Shown here piece by piece: positions 17,374-26,363 of a DNA stretch of 64,000 bases. The DNA is from Azospirillum sp. RU38E (lineage in GTDB: Bacteria > Pseudomonadota > Alphaproteobacteria > Azospirillales > Azospirillaceae): positions 62,001-126,000 of the forward strand of contig NZ_FZOI01000005.1 in NCBI RefSeq assembly GCF_900188385.1. Reading direction: 5' to 3'. Under the pieces are notes generated by a model, which saw only the letters and a list, made by a program, of their open reading frames with translations, was not told the origin of the DNA and did not search any database. Made by a program: the position numbers and the translations under genes. Each line of letters begins with the position of its first letter. Positions within the stretch are counted from its first letter, which is position 1.

Positions 17374-18864
17374 CTAATAAACGTCGCGGCAATAACGGCG
17401 GTCGGCGGCCATGTCGGCCAACATGTCCGCCCCCAGCACCTGTTCCAGCACGGCATGGACCCCGCCGGCCATGCCATCCAGGCTGCCGCAGACATAGAGG
17501 GCCGCCCCCTGTGCAACCCAGGCCCGCAATTCTTCCCCCGCTGCGGCCAGCCGGTCCTGCACATAGCCGCCGCCATCGCGGGAAAAGGCCAGATCCAGGC
17601 GGGAGAGATGGCCCGCCGCCTGCCAGGCGGCCAGTTCATCACTGAAAAGGCTGTCATGGGCGCGGGTGCGCTCCCCGAACAGCAGCCAGTTGCGCCCATG
17701 CCCGGCCGCCACCCGCGCCTTCAACTGCGCCCGCAGCCCGGCAATGCCGGTGCCATTGCCGATCAGGATCAGCGGCCTGTCATCGGCGGGCGGGTGGAAA
17801 GCACTGTTGCGGCGCAGGCGCAGGCGGATGCTGGCCCCCATCGCCGCGTGCTGCGTCAGCCAGCCGGAGCCCAGGCCCAGCCGCCCATCGGGGCCGATCA
17901 CCTGCCGCACCACCAGTTCCAGCGCCCCATCGGCCGGCAGGGAGGCGATGGAATATTCCCGGTGCGGCAGCGGTTCCAGCCGTTCGCGGATATCCGCCGG
18001 CGACAGGCCGCGCCAGCTTTCCGGCCGTTCCGGCAGGCGGGCGAAGGCCAGATCATCGGCCATGTCCGCCGGCAGGCCCAGGGTGGCCAGCACGGCCGCC
18101 ACCTGTGCCGGATCGTTCCCCGGCCCCACCTCTGCCACATCACCGGCCTGCCAGTCCGCCACAACATCGGCCGGCGGAGACAGGCGCAGGTGATGGACCG
18201 GACCGCCGGGGCTGCCGGGATTCAGGTGGCGGCGGGTTTCCAGCCGCCAGGACTGATAGGCCACAGGCGCCCAGTCTGCCGCCACCGCACCACCGGCCAG
18301 ATGCGCCAACTGCCCCTGCCAGTGGCGCAGGGCGGCGCCATCGCCATTATCCACCTCCACCCGGTCGAACAGGGGCACCGCCCCGCCGTGGCGCAGCCAG
18401 CCATCCAGCGCGTGACCAAAGGCGCAATAATGCCGATAGGACCGGTCACCCAGCGCCAGCAGCCCATAACTCAGCCCCTGCAGGGCGGCCGGCTTGGCCA
18501 TCACCTGGGCAACAAAGCGGGCGGCATTGTCCGGCGCATCGCCTTCGCCTGTGGTGCTGACAATGAACAGCACCTGCCCCGCCGCCGCCAGGGCCGCCGC
18601 ATCCAGCCCGCCCAGCGGGGTGGCCCAGGCGGCGCGACCGGCGCCCTGCAGGGCGGTAACCGTGCGTTCGGCCAGCATTTCGGCAAAGCCGGTCTGGCTG
18701 GCATAGGCCACCAGCACCCCGCCCGCCGGCCCGGCTGTCCCACGCTGGCGCCGGCGGTGGCGCCACCATGTCCAGCCGCAGAAGCCGGCATAGGCCAGCA
18801 CCAGCGCGCCGGCCGCCAGCGGGCGCGCTGTGGCGGGGGACAGCAGCAGCAGCGCCTCAGACAT
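17374..18864 (-). CDS. Membrane-anchored diflavin reductase (CysJ/P450-reductase-like)
   Basis: A 496-residue NADPH-type diflavin oxidoreductase. An N-terminal hydrophobic helix (about residues 12-28) ends in an Arg-rich W-W-R-H-R-R-R-Q-R stop-transfer, placing the rest in the cytoplasm. Next is a flavodoxin domain with the FMN loop A-Y-A-S-Q-T-G-F-A-E and S-T-T-G-E-G-D-A-P-D-N. The FAD/NADP domain of the sulfite reductase alpha type has R-E-Y-S-I-A-S, G-N-G-T-G-I-A-G-L-R and Y-V-C-G-S-L-D-G-M. The start overlaps the apbE stop by eight bases. The context (apbE, PepSY protein, receptor) suggests it moves electrons from NADPH to membrane or periplasmic flavin/haem carriers for ferric reduction, not sulfite reduction. 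No CysI-like gene is present. That role is inferred. Confidence 0.85.
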   Translation of the reverse strand: MSEALLLLSPATARPLAAGALVLAYAGFCGWTWWRHRRRQRGTAGPAGGVLVAYASQTGFAEMLAERTVTALQGAGRAAWATPLGGLDAAALAAAGQVLFIVSTTGEGDAPDNAARFVAQVMAKPAALQGLSYGLLALGDRSYRHYCAFGHALDGWLRHGGAVPLFDRVEVDNGDGAALRHWQGQLAHLAGGAVAADWAPVAYQSWRLETRRHLNPGSPGGPVHHLRLSPPADVVADWQAGDVAEVGPGNDPAQVAAVLATLGLPADMADDLAFARLPERPESWRGLSPADIRERLEPLPHREYSIASLPADGALELVVRQVIGPDGRLGLGSGWLTQHAAMGASIRLRLRRNSAFHPPADDRPLILIGNGTGIAGLRAQLKARVAAGHGRNWLLFGERTRAHDSLFSDELAAWQAAGHLSRLDLAFSRDGGGYVQDRLAAAGEELRAWVAQGAALYVCGSLDGMAGGVHAVLEQVLGADMLADMAADRRYCRDVY

Positions 18865-19873
18865 CATCCTCATCCAGCATGGCGGCCAGGGCCGGGCTGA
18901 ACCGCTCCACAATCCCGCCGCCGTCACGCAGCAGGAACAGGGCGGCCAGCCCCTGCCGGGTGGCCAGTTCCATCCCCTGTTCCGGTCCCAGCACGCCCAG
19001 GGCCGTGGCCCAGACATCAGCCAGCATACATTCCGGATGCAAAACAGTCACCGCCGCCAGCCGGTCCGGCACCGGGTAACCGCTGCGCGGGTCAATCGTG
19101 TGGGACAGGCGGCGCCCATCCTGGCTGATGAAGCGCCGGCTGTCGCCGCTGGTGGCGATGGAAAGCCCGTGCAACGCCACCTTGGTTTCCACGCCCCCCA
19201 TCACGCCATCCAGCGTGCAGGCCCGTTCCAGCCCCACCCACCAGGGGGTAGCATCGGGTTTGATGCCCCAGCCGCGCAACTCCCCGCCAATATCCACCAG
19301 AAAACTGCGGATGCCGCGCGCCGTCATGGCTGCCGCCAGCTTATCCACGGCAAAGCCCTTGGCGATGGCCGATAAATCCAGATGCAGCCCGCCCGGCTGG
19401 TAGAGACGATTTTCATTCCGGTTCAGCAACAACCGTTGCCAACCGCAGCTTTCCCGCGTGCGGGTAATGCTGGCAGCATCGGGAATCACCGCCGGCCCGG
19501 CTGGCCCGAAACCCCAGAGATCCACCAGCGGGCCGATGGTCGGGTCATAGGCCCCGCCAGAGGCCGCCGCCACATCCAGCGCACAGCCGATCACCTGGGC
19601 CATATCAGCCGGCAGATCATGCCAAGTGCCCGGCTCTGCTTGATTATACCGGGTTAGCAACGAATCCTTTTCCCAGTTGCTCATCTGCTGGATGACCCCA
19701 TCCAGGATGGCCATCACCTGTATGCGCAGGGCCACCGGGTCGGGAGCGGCGGGCTGGATCAGGCGCAGCGCCCAATAGGTGCCCATGGTCTGCCCCTGCA
19801 GGGTCACCATGGGCGTACCGGGCGGCGGCAAGGCCGCCTCCGGCGCATCAAGCGGAAGGATCAGGCGCAGCAT
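18857..19873 (-). CDS. apbE: FAD:protein FMN transferase (ApbE family)
   Basis: A 338-residue enzyme that transfers FMN from FAD to a Thr of target proteins. Family motifs seen are M-G-T-Y-W near the N-terminus, the G-G-A-Y-D-P-T-I-G-P-L-V segment, D-L-S-A-I-A-K-G-F-A-V-D, the F-L-V-D-I-G-G-E-L-R-G-W-G loop, S-G-D-S-R-R-F, S-H-T-I-D-P-R-S-G-Y-P and the metal-binding A-D-V-W-A-T-A-L. Unlike the classical periplasmic lipoprotein form, I see no signal peptide or lipobox. Either the enzyme is cytosolic or the start is mis-set, since no strong ribosome-binding site precedes 19873. It overlaps the diflavin reductase gene. Its target protein is unknown. Confidence 0.92.
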   Translation of the reverse strand: MLRLILPLDAPEAALPPPGTPMVTLQGQTMGTYWALRLIQPAAPDPVALRIQVMAILDGVIQQMSNWEKDSLLTRYNQAEPGTWHDLPADMAQVIGCALDVAAASGGAYDPTIGPLVDLWGFGPAGPAVIPDAASITRTRESCGWQRLLLNRNENRLYQPGGLHLDLSAIAKGFAVDKLAAAMTARGIRSFLVDIGGELRGWGIKPDATPWWVGLERACTLDGVMGGVETKVALHGLSIATSGDSRRFISQDGRRLSHTIDPRSGYPVPDRLAAVTVLHPECMLADVWATALGVLGPEQGMELATRQGLAALFLLRDGGGIVERFSPALAAMLDEDDV

Positions 19874-19938
19874 CGGAACCGGACAAGCGGGACAAGGGAG
19901 GAAAAACGGGGGCGCCAGGGCATGGCGCCCCCGGCCCG

Positions 19939-20754
19939 TTACTGGGCCAGCACTTCCAGCGTGGTGTTATAGCTGGCGCGGCGCTTGGCCGCCTGCTTGA
20001 CGGAGGTTTTGTTATCCTCCAGATCAGCTTCCAGCCAGTACATGCCGGGGGCCGGCCATTTCACCGTCAGCTTGCCGTCCTTGTCGGTCTTCAGCTTCAT
20101 CTCGCCCAGCTCATTGCGGTAACGAATGCCGCCGGGGATGATGGAGACTTCCAGGTCCGGGGCCGGCTTGCCATCCAGCACAAACTGGAACGTGGCATTC
20201 TCCCCGGCGAACAGGTCGTTCGGGTGGGTCACCGGCACCAGTTCCAGTCCCTTACCCGTCGGCTTCAGCACCGTGTCGGTCGGCTTGCCGGCGGTGGCGA
20301 AGAATTCCATGCGGCGGAAATTCTCCGTCACCTGCAGCTTTTCGGCATTGGCCGGCACTTCCTTGGCGAAAGTCTCGGCCGTGCCGCGCCAGCGCTTGCG
20401 CTGACCGCCTTCTTCCCAGGAGGCCATCAGGCCGCCGCTGGCCATCGCCACCTTATAGGTGCCGGGCTTGTCCAGATGCACATCGAAGGTGGAGCGGTAC
20501 TTGCCGGTGGCCTGATTCTCCGCCTTGCCCTCACCCCCATCGGGGGCGATGACCTGCAGCCCGTCCAGGCGCAGCGGCACATGTTCGAAATAGAACAGAT
20601 CGTTGGAAACGGCGGCATCCACCGTGATCCACGGGTCTTGGCCCGACAGCACGGTGGCCGATGGCAGCATCCAGGTGCGGTGGGCGGCGGCGGGCAGGGC
20701 CATGCCGGCAATCAGGGCGATGGTCAGGCCGGTGCGGGCGAGCAGCGATTTCAT
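19939..20754 (-). CDS. DUF4198 periplasmic protein
   Basis: A 271-residue exported protein. A clear signal peptide (cleavage after A-L-P-A-A-A) exposes a mature N-terminus beginning H-R-T-W-M-L-P, the histidine-first layout typical of DUF4198. The remainder is predicted beta-rich, with two Ig-like segments, including K-P-G-T-Y-K-V-A and D-G-K-L-T-V-K-W-P-A-P-G-M-Y-W-L-E-A. DUF4198 proteins are often found with metal uptake genes, and an N-terminal His would be a natural metal ligand. No biochemical role can be read here. It lies between the DUF2271 and apbE genes in the iron-related run. A paralogue is at 34933. Confidence 0.87.
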   Translation of the reverse strand: MKSLLARTGLTIALIAGMALPAAAHRTWMLPSATVLSGQDPWITVDAAVSNDLFYFEHVPLRLDGLQVIAPDGGEGKAENQATGKYRSTFDVHLDKPGTYKVAMASGGLMASWEEGGQRKRWRGTAETFAKEVPANAEKLQVTENFRRMEFFATAGKPTDTVLKPTGKGLELVPVTHPNDLFAGENATFQFVLDGKPAPDLEVSIIPGGIRYRNELGEMKLKTDKDGKLTVKWPAPGMYWLEADLEDNKTSVKQAAKRRASYNTTLEVLAQ

Positions 20755-20784
20755 GGTTTGTGACCCTTTCCAGAGGCAGAAAAA

Positions 20785-21294
20785 TCAGGGCTTGATGGCA
20801 AGTGCGATGGTGCCCAGCTCACTGCTGCCCTTCACCGATTGCGAAACCGCCGCCTTGGCGGGCCATTCGAAGGGAATGCGCAGCAATTCGCGGCCGCCCA
20901 CTTCGCGCGCCGCTTCCACCACCAGGGCATAGGCACCGGGCTTCAGCGCCGCGAGCGGGCCCTTGGCCGTATCAAAGCTCAGCTTATGTTCGCCCACCGG
21001 CAAGGTGGGGCCGGAAACGCCATCCATGGGGAAGGTCTGGTCGCGGCCCGACCGGCGCCACCATTGGCGCATATCCTTCAGCCATTTGGTGCCTTCATTG
21101 TCGCGCTTCTGCACGTCATAGCGGACGGTCAGATTGGCGATGGCCTGATCATTCTGTTCCACCCAGACGGCCAGATAGGGACGGTGATATTCGGCCACAT
21201 CCAGCCGGGGGATTTCCACCGTCACCGCCATTTCCCCCGCCATGGCGGGGGTGGCGACCAGACCGGTCAGGGTGACGCTCAACAACTTGCGCAT
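20785..21294 (-). CDS. DUF2271 periplasmic protein
   Basis: A 169-residue exported protein of the DUF2271 family. After a signal peptide ending in T-P-A-M-A-G, the mature protein has the family pattern V-T-V-E-I-P-R-L-D-V-A-E-Y-H-R-P-Y-L-A-V-W-V-E, then W-L-K-D-M-R-Q-W-W-R-R-S-G-R-D and a C-terminal beta segment (Y-A-L-V-V-E-A-A-R-E-V-G-G-R-E). Members are commonly encoded next to PepSY, DUF4198 and ApbE genes in proteobacteria, as here. I chose the ATG at 21294, which has GAGG six bases upstream. A TTG five codons earlier would overlap that site. Its molecular role is unknown, and a substrate for flavinylation or a haem/iron contact are possibilities. Confidence 0.87.
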   Translation of the reverse strand: MRKLLSVTLTGLVATPAMAGEMAVTVEIPRLDVAEYHRPYLAVWVEQNDQAIANLTVRYDVQKRDNEGTKWLKDMRQWWRRSGRDQTFPMDGVSGPTLPVGEHKLSFDTAKGPLAALKPGAYALVVEAAREVGGRELLRIPFEWPAKAAVSQSVKGSSELGTIALAIKP

Positions 21295-21313
21295 CGGTTT
21301 CCTCGTCAATAAC

Positions 21314-22000
21314 TCAATGGATCAGCAGGATCATCAGCAGCAGTGGCGCCACCAGCCCCAGCCCCACCACCGGCCAGGTGGTGGGGCGGTTGCGGGCGTG
21401 CATCTGCAACAGGAACAGACCGGTCAGGCAGAAGACCAGACAGGCACCGGCAGCGATATCGATGAACCAAGCCCAGGCCGGCCCGGTATTGCGGCCCTTA
21501 TGCAGATCGTTGAAATAAGAGACCCAGCCGCGATCGGTGACCTCGTGCAGCACGTCACCGCTTTCGCGGTCGATCGACAGCCAGGCATCACCACCGGGGC
21601 GCGGCAGGGAGATGTAAGCCTCCTCCGCTGACCATTCCACCGGCCGGCCGGCGACATGCACGCCCAGCGTCTCGGCAATCCAGTCCGCCACGGCGGCCGG
21701 CACCGGCGGGGCGGGCTTGGCCGCGTCATCCACCGCCGCCAGCGCCGGGCGCAGCGCTTCGGGCAGGCTGGCGCGCTGTTCGGTTACCACCGGCTTGGCC
21801 TCAATGGCACCGGCATGGTTCAAGGTGATGCCGGTAATGGCGAATCCCAGCATGGCGATCAGGCACAGGGCCGAACTGACCCAGTGCCATTGATGCAGAT
21901 GTTTCAGCCAGAAGGCCCGACGCGACTGCGCCGCCACATCACTGGCCACCCGTCCTTTTCCAACCGCCCCCGCCATCGCCATCCACAAGCAGCAACCCAT
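21314..22000 (-). CDS. PepSY-associated transmembrane protein
   Basis: A 228-residue inner-membrane protein. The segment K-H-L-H-Q-W-H-W-V-S-S-A-L leads into the first membrane helix (about residues 40-62, with the G-I-T-L-N-H-A-G exit). A PepSY-like periplasmic domain of roughly 100 residues follows, then F-N-D-L-H-K-G-R-N-T-G and two more helices near the C-terminus. This is the general plan of PepSY-TM proteins such as FoxB and FpvG, inner-membrane proteins linked to ferri-siderophore reduction, though this one is shorter. Conserved His residues at the membrane edges could bind haem. It is first in the run and has a Fur-like site 26 bp upstream. The start is uncertain: an ATG at 21976 has a better ribosome-binding site. 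Confidence 0.85.
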   Translation of the reverse strand: MGCCLWMAMAGAVGKGRVASDVAAQSRRAFWLKHLHQWHWVSSALCLIAMLGFAITGITLNHAGAIEAKPVVTEQRASLPEALRPALAAVDDAAKPAPPVPAAVADWIAETLGVHVAGRPVEWSAEEAYISLPRPGGDAWLSIDRESGDVLHEVTDRGWVSYFNDLHKGRNTGPAWAWFIDIAAGACLVFCLTGLFLLQMHARNRPTTWPVVGLGLVAPLLLMILLIH

Positions 22001-22025
22001 TATCGGCGCAGATATGAAGCACGGA

Positions 22026-22040
22026 TGCGAATAAGTCGCA
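22026..22040 (-). promoter_or_regulatory. Fur-like box upstream of the PepSY gene
   Basis: TGCGAATAAGTCGCA is a 15-bp imperfect palindrome with the 7-1-7 symmetry expected of Fur-family operators. The same TGCGAAT-N-x-GTCGCA pattern occurs upstream of the second DUF4198 gene at 35787. Its position 26 bp before the PepSY start suggests iron-responsive repression of the operon. The flanking 22041-22201 stretch holds no other gene apart from the short leader noted below. Confidence 0.62.
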
Positions 22041-22175
22041 ATGAAATTAACACAGGGGCGATGGCGGTTTTGGGGTAAAGTCCCGCAGCTTTTTGCCTGA
22101 AATTTCCAGGGCAGCCCTGGCCGGCCTCTTGTCGCGGAAGTTGCCTAACCCTCAGCATAGAAAGCCAGGAGCCGC

Positions 22176-22271
22176 ATGATGGCCTATCATCCTGTCAGAA
22201 TGTGTTGGCCGGAAAGTTTCTTTTGGCAACACCCTCATCTCATTGTTTACGGGAAACCCAGGTCTTGCTGA
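22176..22271 (+). CDS. Possible 31-residue leader peptide overlapping the hybrid kinase start
   Basis: A short frame starts at ATG 22176 with AGGAG six bases upstream and ends at the TGA at 22271, inside the 5' end of the kinase frame. It is rich in aromatic residues, His and Cys. Its ribosome-binding site is better than anything preceding the in-frame kinase starts (GTG 22202, TTG 22205, TTG 22265), so it may couple translation to the kinase. It may equally be a chance frame. Confidence 0.35.
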   Translation: MMAYHPVRMCWPESFFWQHPHLIVYGKPRSC

Positions 22272-25200
22272 ACCCTTGGTATCAAATCCAGGACGAAGGG
22301 TCCGTCCGGGCGGCGCAATCGGTCGCCTTTGTTCAGCAATTGCCGATGATCATTGCGGGCAACCTGTTCGGCGCCTGGATTGGGGCGTTGCTTCTGGCCG
22401 ACCAGTTCTCGGTGTGGGAGCTGCTGCCGCTGACCCTGGGCGTGCCTCTGCTGTTGAGCCCGGCGATGATAGGCGTCATCCGGGCGCGGCGGCGGGCAGC
22501 GCCGCTGACCGTCTCACGCCAGCGGATTGGTCGCATCATCCGGGCGTCTTCCATCCTGGGGCTGATCTGGTGCGGGCTGATGTTCTATTACCTGCCCCGC
22601 ACCACGCCCGATATCCGTTTCCTGCTGATGGGCGGCTGCACCTTCCTGGCGGTGGGGGCCAATGCGGCCCTGTCCACGGTGCCGCAGGCCTGTTTGGCCT
22701 ATGCCATGCCGATGAATCTGGCCGCCATCATGGTGGCCATCCTCGTCCCCCATCCCGACCGGGTGGGGGTGGTGCTGCTGATGGGGTTGATGACGGCGGG
22801 GCAGCTGGCTTTCCTGCGCGGCAACTGGCAGGGTTTCCTGGCGCTGCGCCATCATGAAAGACGGTTGGCAACGGCACAGAAGGTGGCGCAGCTGGGCTGG
22901 TGGGTCAGCGACCCCGCCACCGGCCATCATGAATTTTCCAGCAATCTACCGGCCCTGATCGGGCTGCCGGCCGATACGGCCCTGACGCGGGACGCCCTGT
23001 TGCCAACCCTGCGGGCATTCACCCCGGTGGTGGGGACAGAGGGGGTGGATAGCAGCAGCCACCCGGTGCAGCGGCCCGACGGCACGCTGGCCTGGATCCG
23101 CCGTGATACCGCCCTGCTCGCCGGGCCGCAGGGCGGGGGTGACTGGGTGATGACCACTTTCCAGGATGTCACCAGCCTGGAAGAGGCGCGCGGCATGGCC
23201 CAGGCGCGCGAAGCCATGCTGGGCACCGTGCTGGAAACGGTCGATCAGGGCATCATCGCCGTGGACAGTGACCTGAAGGTGCTGGCCTTCAACCGCAGCC
23301 TGGAGGGGATTCTGGGTCTGCCGCCCGGTCTCTGCCATATCGGCACATCGATGGCGGAGCTGATCCGCTGGAACGCGCTGAATGGTGAATATGGCCCGCT
23401 GGAGGATGTGGAAGCAGCGGTGGCCCAACGCATCGGTCGTGTCCGGCCGGGCGAACCGCACAAGTTCGAGCGCACCCGCCCCAATGGCCGGGTGCTGGAG
23501 GTGCATGGCAACCCGATGCCGGGCGGCGGCTTCGTCACCACCTATACCGACATTACCGCCTCCCGCCAGCGGGAGGCGGAACTGACGCGGCTGGCCCAGG
23601 CCCTGACCGACGCCAAGACGGCAGCAGAAGCGGCCAGCCGCGCCAAATCCGAATTCCTGGCCAATATGAGCCATGAAATCCGCACGCCGATGAATGCCGT
23701 GATCGGCATGAGCTATCTGGCCCTGCGCACCGACCTGCCGCCCAAGGCGCGCGATTATCTGCGCAAGATCGAATCCTCCGGCAAGGCGCTGCTGGGCATC
23801 ATCAACAGCGTGCTGGACCTGTCGAAGATCGAGGCCGGCAAGGTCACCATCGAACAGGTGGAGTTCCCGCTGGAGGAGATGCTGGACGGCATCGCCGCCA
23901 TCCATGCCGAGGATGCAAGGCGCAAGGGCCTGCGCTTCCAGCTGCGCGCCGCGCCGGAACAGCCGCGCGTGCTGATCGGCGATCCACTGCGCCTGACTCA
24001 GGTGGTGAATAATCTGGTGGCCAATGCCATCAAATTCACCACCATCGGGCATGTCAGCGTCAATACCCATACGGAAATGGTGGAAACCGACCGGCTGACC
24101 CTGGTGATTGAGGTTTCCGACAGCGGTATCGGCATGACCGAAGAACAGATATCGCGCCTGTTCGTCAGTTTCAGCCAGGGGGACACCTCTACCACCCGCA
24201 AATATGGCGGTACCGGGCTGGGTCTGGCGATCAGCCGGCAATTGCTGGAGTTGATGGGCGGCAAGGTGGAGGTGCGCAGCACCCCCGGCCTGGGCAGCCT
24301 GTTCCGGCTGCGCGTGCCGCTGCGCTGGCGCCCGGCCAAGCCGGGCGACACGGCCCGCGGCATGGTGGATCTGTTCGGCCGCCGCGCCCTGATCGTGGAT
24401 GACAGCGCCGTGGCGGTGGAGGTGCTAGCCGACATGCTGGAACAGCACGGCATCCAGGTCACCGGCGTGCGGTCGGGGGATGAGGCGCTGTCGCTGCTGG
24501 CGCGGGCGCGGGAAGATGGGCAGCCCTTCGATCTGGTGCTGATCGACTGGCGGATGCCCGGCATGGACGGGCTGACCCTGTGCCAGCGCATCCATGACCT
24601 GCCCGGCGGGGAGCCGGAACCGATCCTGATGGTCACCGCCTATGATGTGGATGAACTGTCGGGACAATTGGCGCGATTGCCCATCTGCCGCGTACTGGCC
24701 AAACCGGTCACCCCAGCCGATATGCGCGATGCCCTGCATCAAGCCTTCGCCACCAGCATCCAGATACCCGATGGAAGCGATCCGGGCGACAGCCTGGACG
24801 GGGTGCGCGGTGCCGATATCCTGCTGGTGGAGGATAACCCGCTGAACCAGCAGGTGGCGATGGATCTGCTGGCCCGCTGGGACATGCGGGTCAGTCTGGC
24901 GGAAGATGGGGCTCAGGCCGTGGCCATGGTGGCACGCCATCGCTTCGATCTGGTGCTGATGGATGTGCAGATGCCGGGCATGGATGGCTATGCCGCCACC
25001 CGCGCGATCCGCGCCAACCCGGCCAATGCCCAGCTGCCCATCCTGGCCATGACGGCCCATGCGCTGGACAGCGACCGGCAGCGCTGCCGCGATGCCGGCA
25101 TGAATGACCATGTCACCAAGCCGGTGATCCTGGAAGATCTGGCGGCAGCCCTGCGGCGCTGGTTGCCACAGCGTGCCGCCGAACATCTCGGGGAGCGGCC

Positions 25201-26017
25201 GGCAACAGCGACGGTGACGGCGGATATACAGCGGCTGGATGCCTTGCGTGGGCTGTTGGATATTGAGGATGCGCTGGCGCGGGCCGGTGACGACGCCACC
25301 CTGCTGACCAGCCTGATCACCAGCTTCACCCACCAGCTGGACGGCCTTCTCCCCGCCCTGCACGACGCCCTGGCGCTGCCGGACGGTGCCGCGGTTGGCC
25401 GCCTGCTGCATATGCTGGCCGGCACGGCCGCCACCATCGGGGCAGCCGATCTGGGCCGCCGCGCCGCCGCCGCCAATCAGGCTCTGCGGGAAGAAAAGCC
25501 GATCTGGCAGGCCATGGCGGCGGAGATCAGCGAAAGGCTGGCCGCCCTGCACCAGGCCCTGAAAGGCTGGACCGATCCGCCGGCCCTGCCACCGCCACCC
25601 CCCGCAGCCCCCCCCTGCCCCGTGGCCAAGGAAGCGCCCCGGCATCTGCTGGTGGTGGATGACAGCGAGCTGAACCTGGCCCTGATCGCCAGCCTGCTGC
25701 GCCGCCAGGGCTTCCACGTCACCACCGCTGCGTCCGGGGAAGCCGCCCTGGAAGCGGTGGCGGGCGCGCCGTTTGATGCTGTGCTGATGGATGTGCAGAT
25801 GCCCGGTATGGACGGGCTGGAAACCACACGCCGGATCAGGGCACTGGCCGGTCCGGCCGCACGTGTGCGCGTCATCGCCGTGACGGCCCAGCAGAAGGAA
25901 CAGGTCTGGCCCGATCTGGTGGCCGCCGGCATGGATGGCTTCATCCCCAAGCCCTTCACGCCCGACAGCCTGCGCGAGGCCGTGGAGGCCGCCTTGGCAG
26001 CAGGTGAGCCGGGCTGA
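22202..26017 (+). CDS. Hybrid sensor histidine kinase with three receiver domains and an Hpt domain
   Basis: A 1271-residue phosphorelay protein. Order of parts: an N-terminal membrane region of about six helices (residues 45-220); two PAS-like domains (about 225-330 and 340-455); a short coiled coil; HisKA with His491 in [11 protein letters not shown]; HATPase with G-G-T-G-L-G-L-A-I; a first receiver (Asp782 in L-I-D-W-R-M-P); a second receiver (Asp921 in L-M-D-V-Q-M-P); Hpt (His1070 in L-L-H-M-L-A-G); and a third receiver (Asp1197). All phosphotransfer residues are present. No output DNA-binding domain is attached and no partner regulator is adjacent. The start is uncertain: the frame opens with GTG at 22202, and TTG at 22265 is an alternative. 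A terminator follows. The signal sensed is unknown. Confidence 0.9.
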   Translation: MLAGKFLLATPSSHCLRETQVLLNPWYQIQDEGSVRAAQSVAFVQQLPMIIAGNLFGAWIGALLLADQFSVWELLPLTLGVPLLLSPAMIGVIRARRRAAPLTVSRQRIGRIIRASSILGLIWCGLMFYYLPRTTPDIRFLLMGGCTFLAVGANAALSTVPQACLAYAMPMNLAAIMVAILVPHPDRVGVVLLMGLMTAGQLAFLRGNWQGFLALRHHERRLATAQKVAQLGWWVSDPATGHHEFSSNLPALIGLPADTALTRDALLPTLRAFTPVVGTEGVDSSSHPVQRPDGTLAWIRRDTALLAGPQGGGDWVMTTFQDVTSLEEARGMAQAREAMLGTVLETVDQGIIAVDSDLKVLAFNRSLEGILGLPPGLCHIGTSMAELIRWNALNGEYGPLEDVEAAVAQRIGRVRPGEPHKFERTRPNGRVLEVHGNPMPGGGFVTTYTDITASRQREAELTRLAQALTDAKTAAEAASRAKSEFLANMSHEIRTPMNAVIGMSYLALRTDLPPKARDYLRKIESSGKALLGIINSVLDLSKIEAGKVTIEQVEFPLEEMLDGIAAIHAEDARRKGLRFQLRAAPEQPRVLIGDPLRLTQVVNNLVANAIKFTTIGHVSVNTHTEMVETDRLTLVIEVSDSGIGMTEEQISRLFVSFSQGDTSTTRKYGGTGLGLAISRQLLELMGGKVEVRSTPGLGSLFRLRVPLRWRPAKPGDTARGMVDLFGRRALIVDDSAVAVEVLADMLEQHGIQVTGVRSGDEALSLLARAREDGQPFDLVLIDWRMPGMDGLTLCQRIHDLPGGEPEPILMVTAYDVDELSGQLARLPICRVLAKPVTPADMRDALHQAFATSIQIPDGSDPGDSLDGVRGADILLVEDNPLNQQVAMDLLARWDMRVSLAEDGAQAVAMVARHRFDLVLMDVQMPGMDGYAATRAIRANPANAQLPILAMTAHALDSDRQRCRDAGMNDHVTKPVILEDLAAALRRWLPQRAAEHLGERPATATVTADIQRLDALRGLLDIEDALARAGDDATLLTSLITSFTHQLDGLLPALHDALALPDGAAVGRLLHMLAGTAATIGAADLGRRAAAANQALREEKPIWQAMAAEISERLAALHQALKGWTDPPALPPPPPAAPPCPVAKEAPRHLLVVDDSELNLALIASLLRRQGFHVTTAASGEAALEAVAGAPFDAVLMDVQMPGMDGLETTRRIRALAGPAARVRVIAVTAQQKEQVWPDLVAAGMDGFIPKPFTPDSLREAVEAALAAGEPG

Positions 26018-26049
26018 AACGGTGTTGCCAACAATGCTGAAAAGAAAAA

Positions 26050-26082
26050 GCCCGTCGGATGATACCGGCGGGCCTTTAGTTT
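26050..26082 (+). terminator. Terminator after the hybrid kinase gene
   Basis: A 9-bp stem (GCCCGTCGG at 26050-26058 with CCGGCGGGC at 26065-26073, one G-U pair) is followed by CTTTAGTTTT. It starts 33 bp after the kinase stop codon. The next 230 bp before the cco terminator carry no gene that I can support. Confidence 0.82.
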
Positions 26083-26304
26083 TCAGGACAGAGAGGGTCG
26101 GGGGACACTAAGCCCTCCCCCATGGGCATCCGGACAGGGGCAAAGCCCCGAAGATGAGAGACAAGCCCGAACCGATCATCCGGTCTTGATGATGTAAGAA
26201 TAGGCGCATCCGGCCGTTAACACTTTGCGCTAGATCAAGTACCGACAGCTTTTTTCATTTATGGTTGCGGCGGGCTGTCGCAGCGAATGCAAGATTACGC
26301 ATAG

Positions 26305-26336
26305 AAAAACCCCCGCGCAGCGAATGCACGGGGGTT
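26305..26336 (-). terminator. Terminator of the ccoNOQP operon
   Basis: Read on the minus strand, a CCCCCG...CGGGGG stem is followed by a run of five T residues. It begins about 27 bp beyond the ccoP stop codon and closes the cbb3 operon. Confidence 0.85.
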
Positions 26337-26363
26337 CAGGGTACCGTTCAGGCCGGCAAATAC

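Noticed and set aside
17374-18864. Assimilatory sulfite reductase flavoprotein CysJ
   Set aside because: The domain plan is similar, but the membrane anchor and the apbE/PepSY/FecIR context, without cysI, argue for a different electron acceptor.
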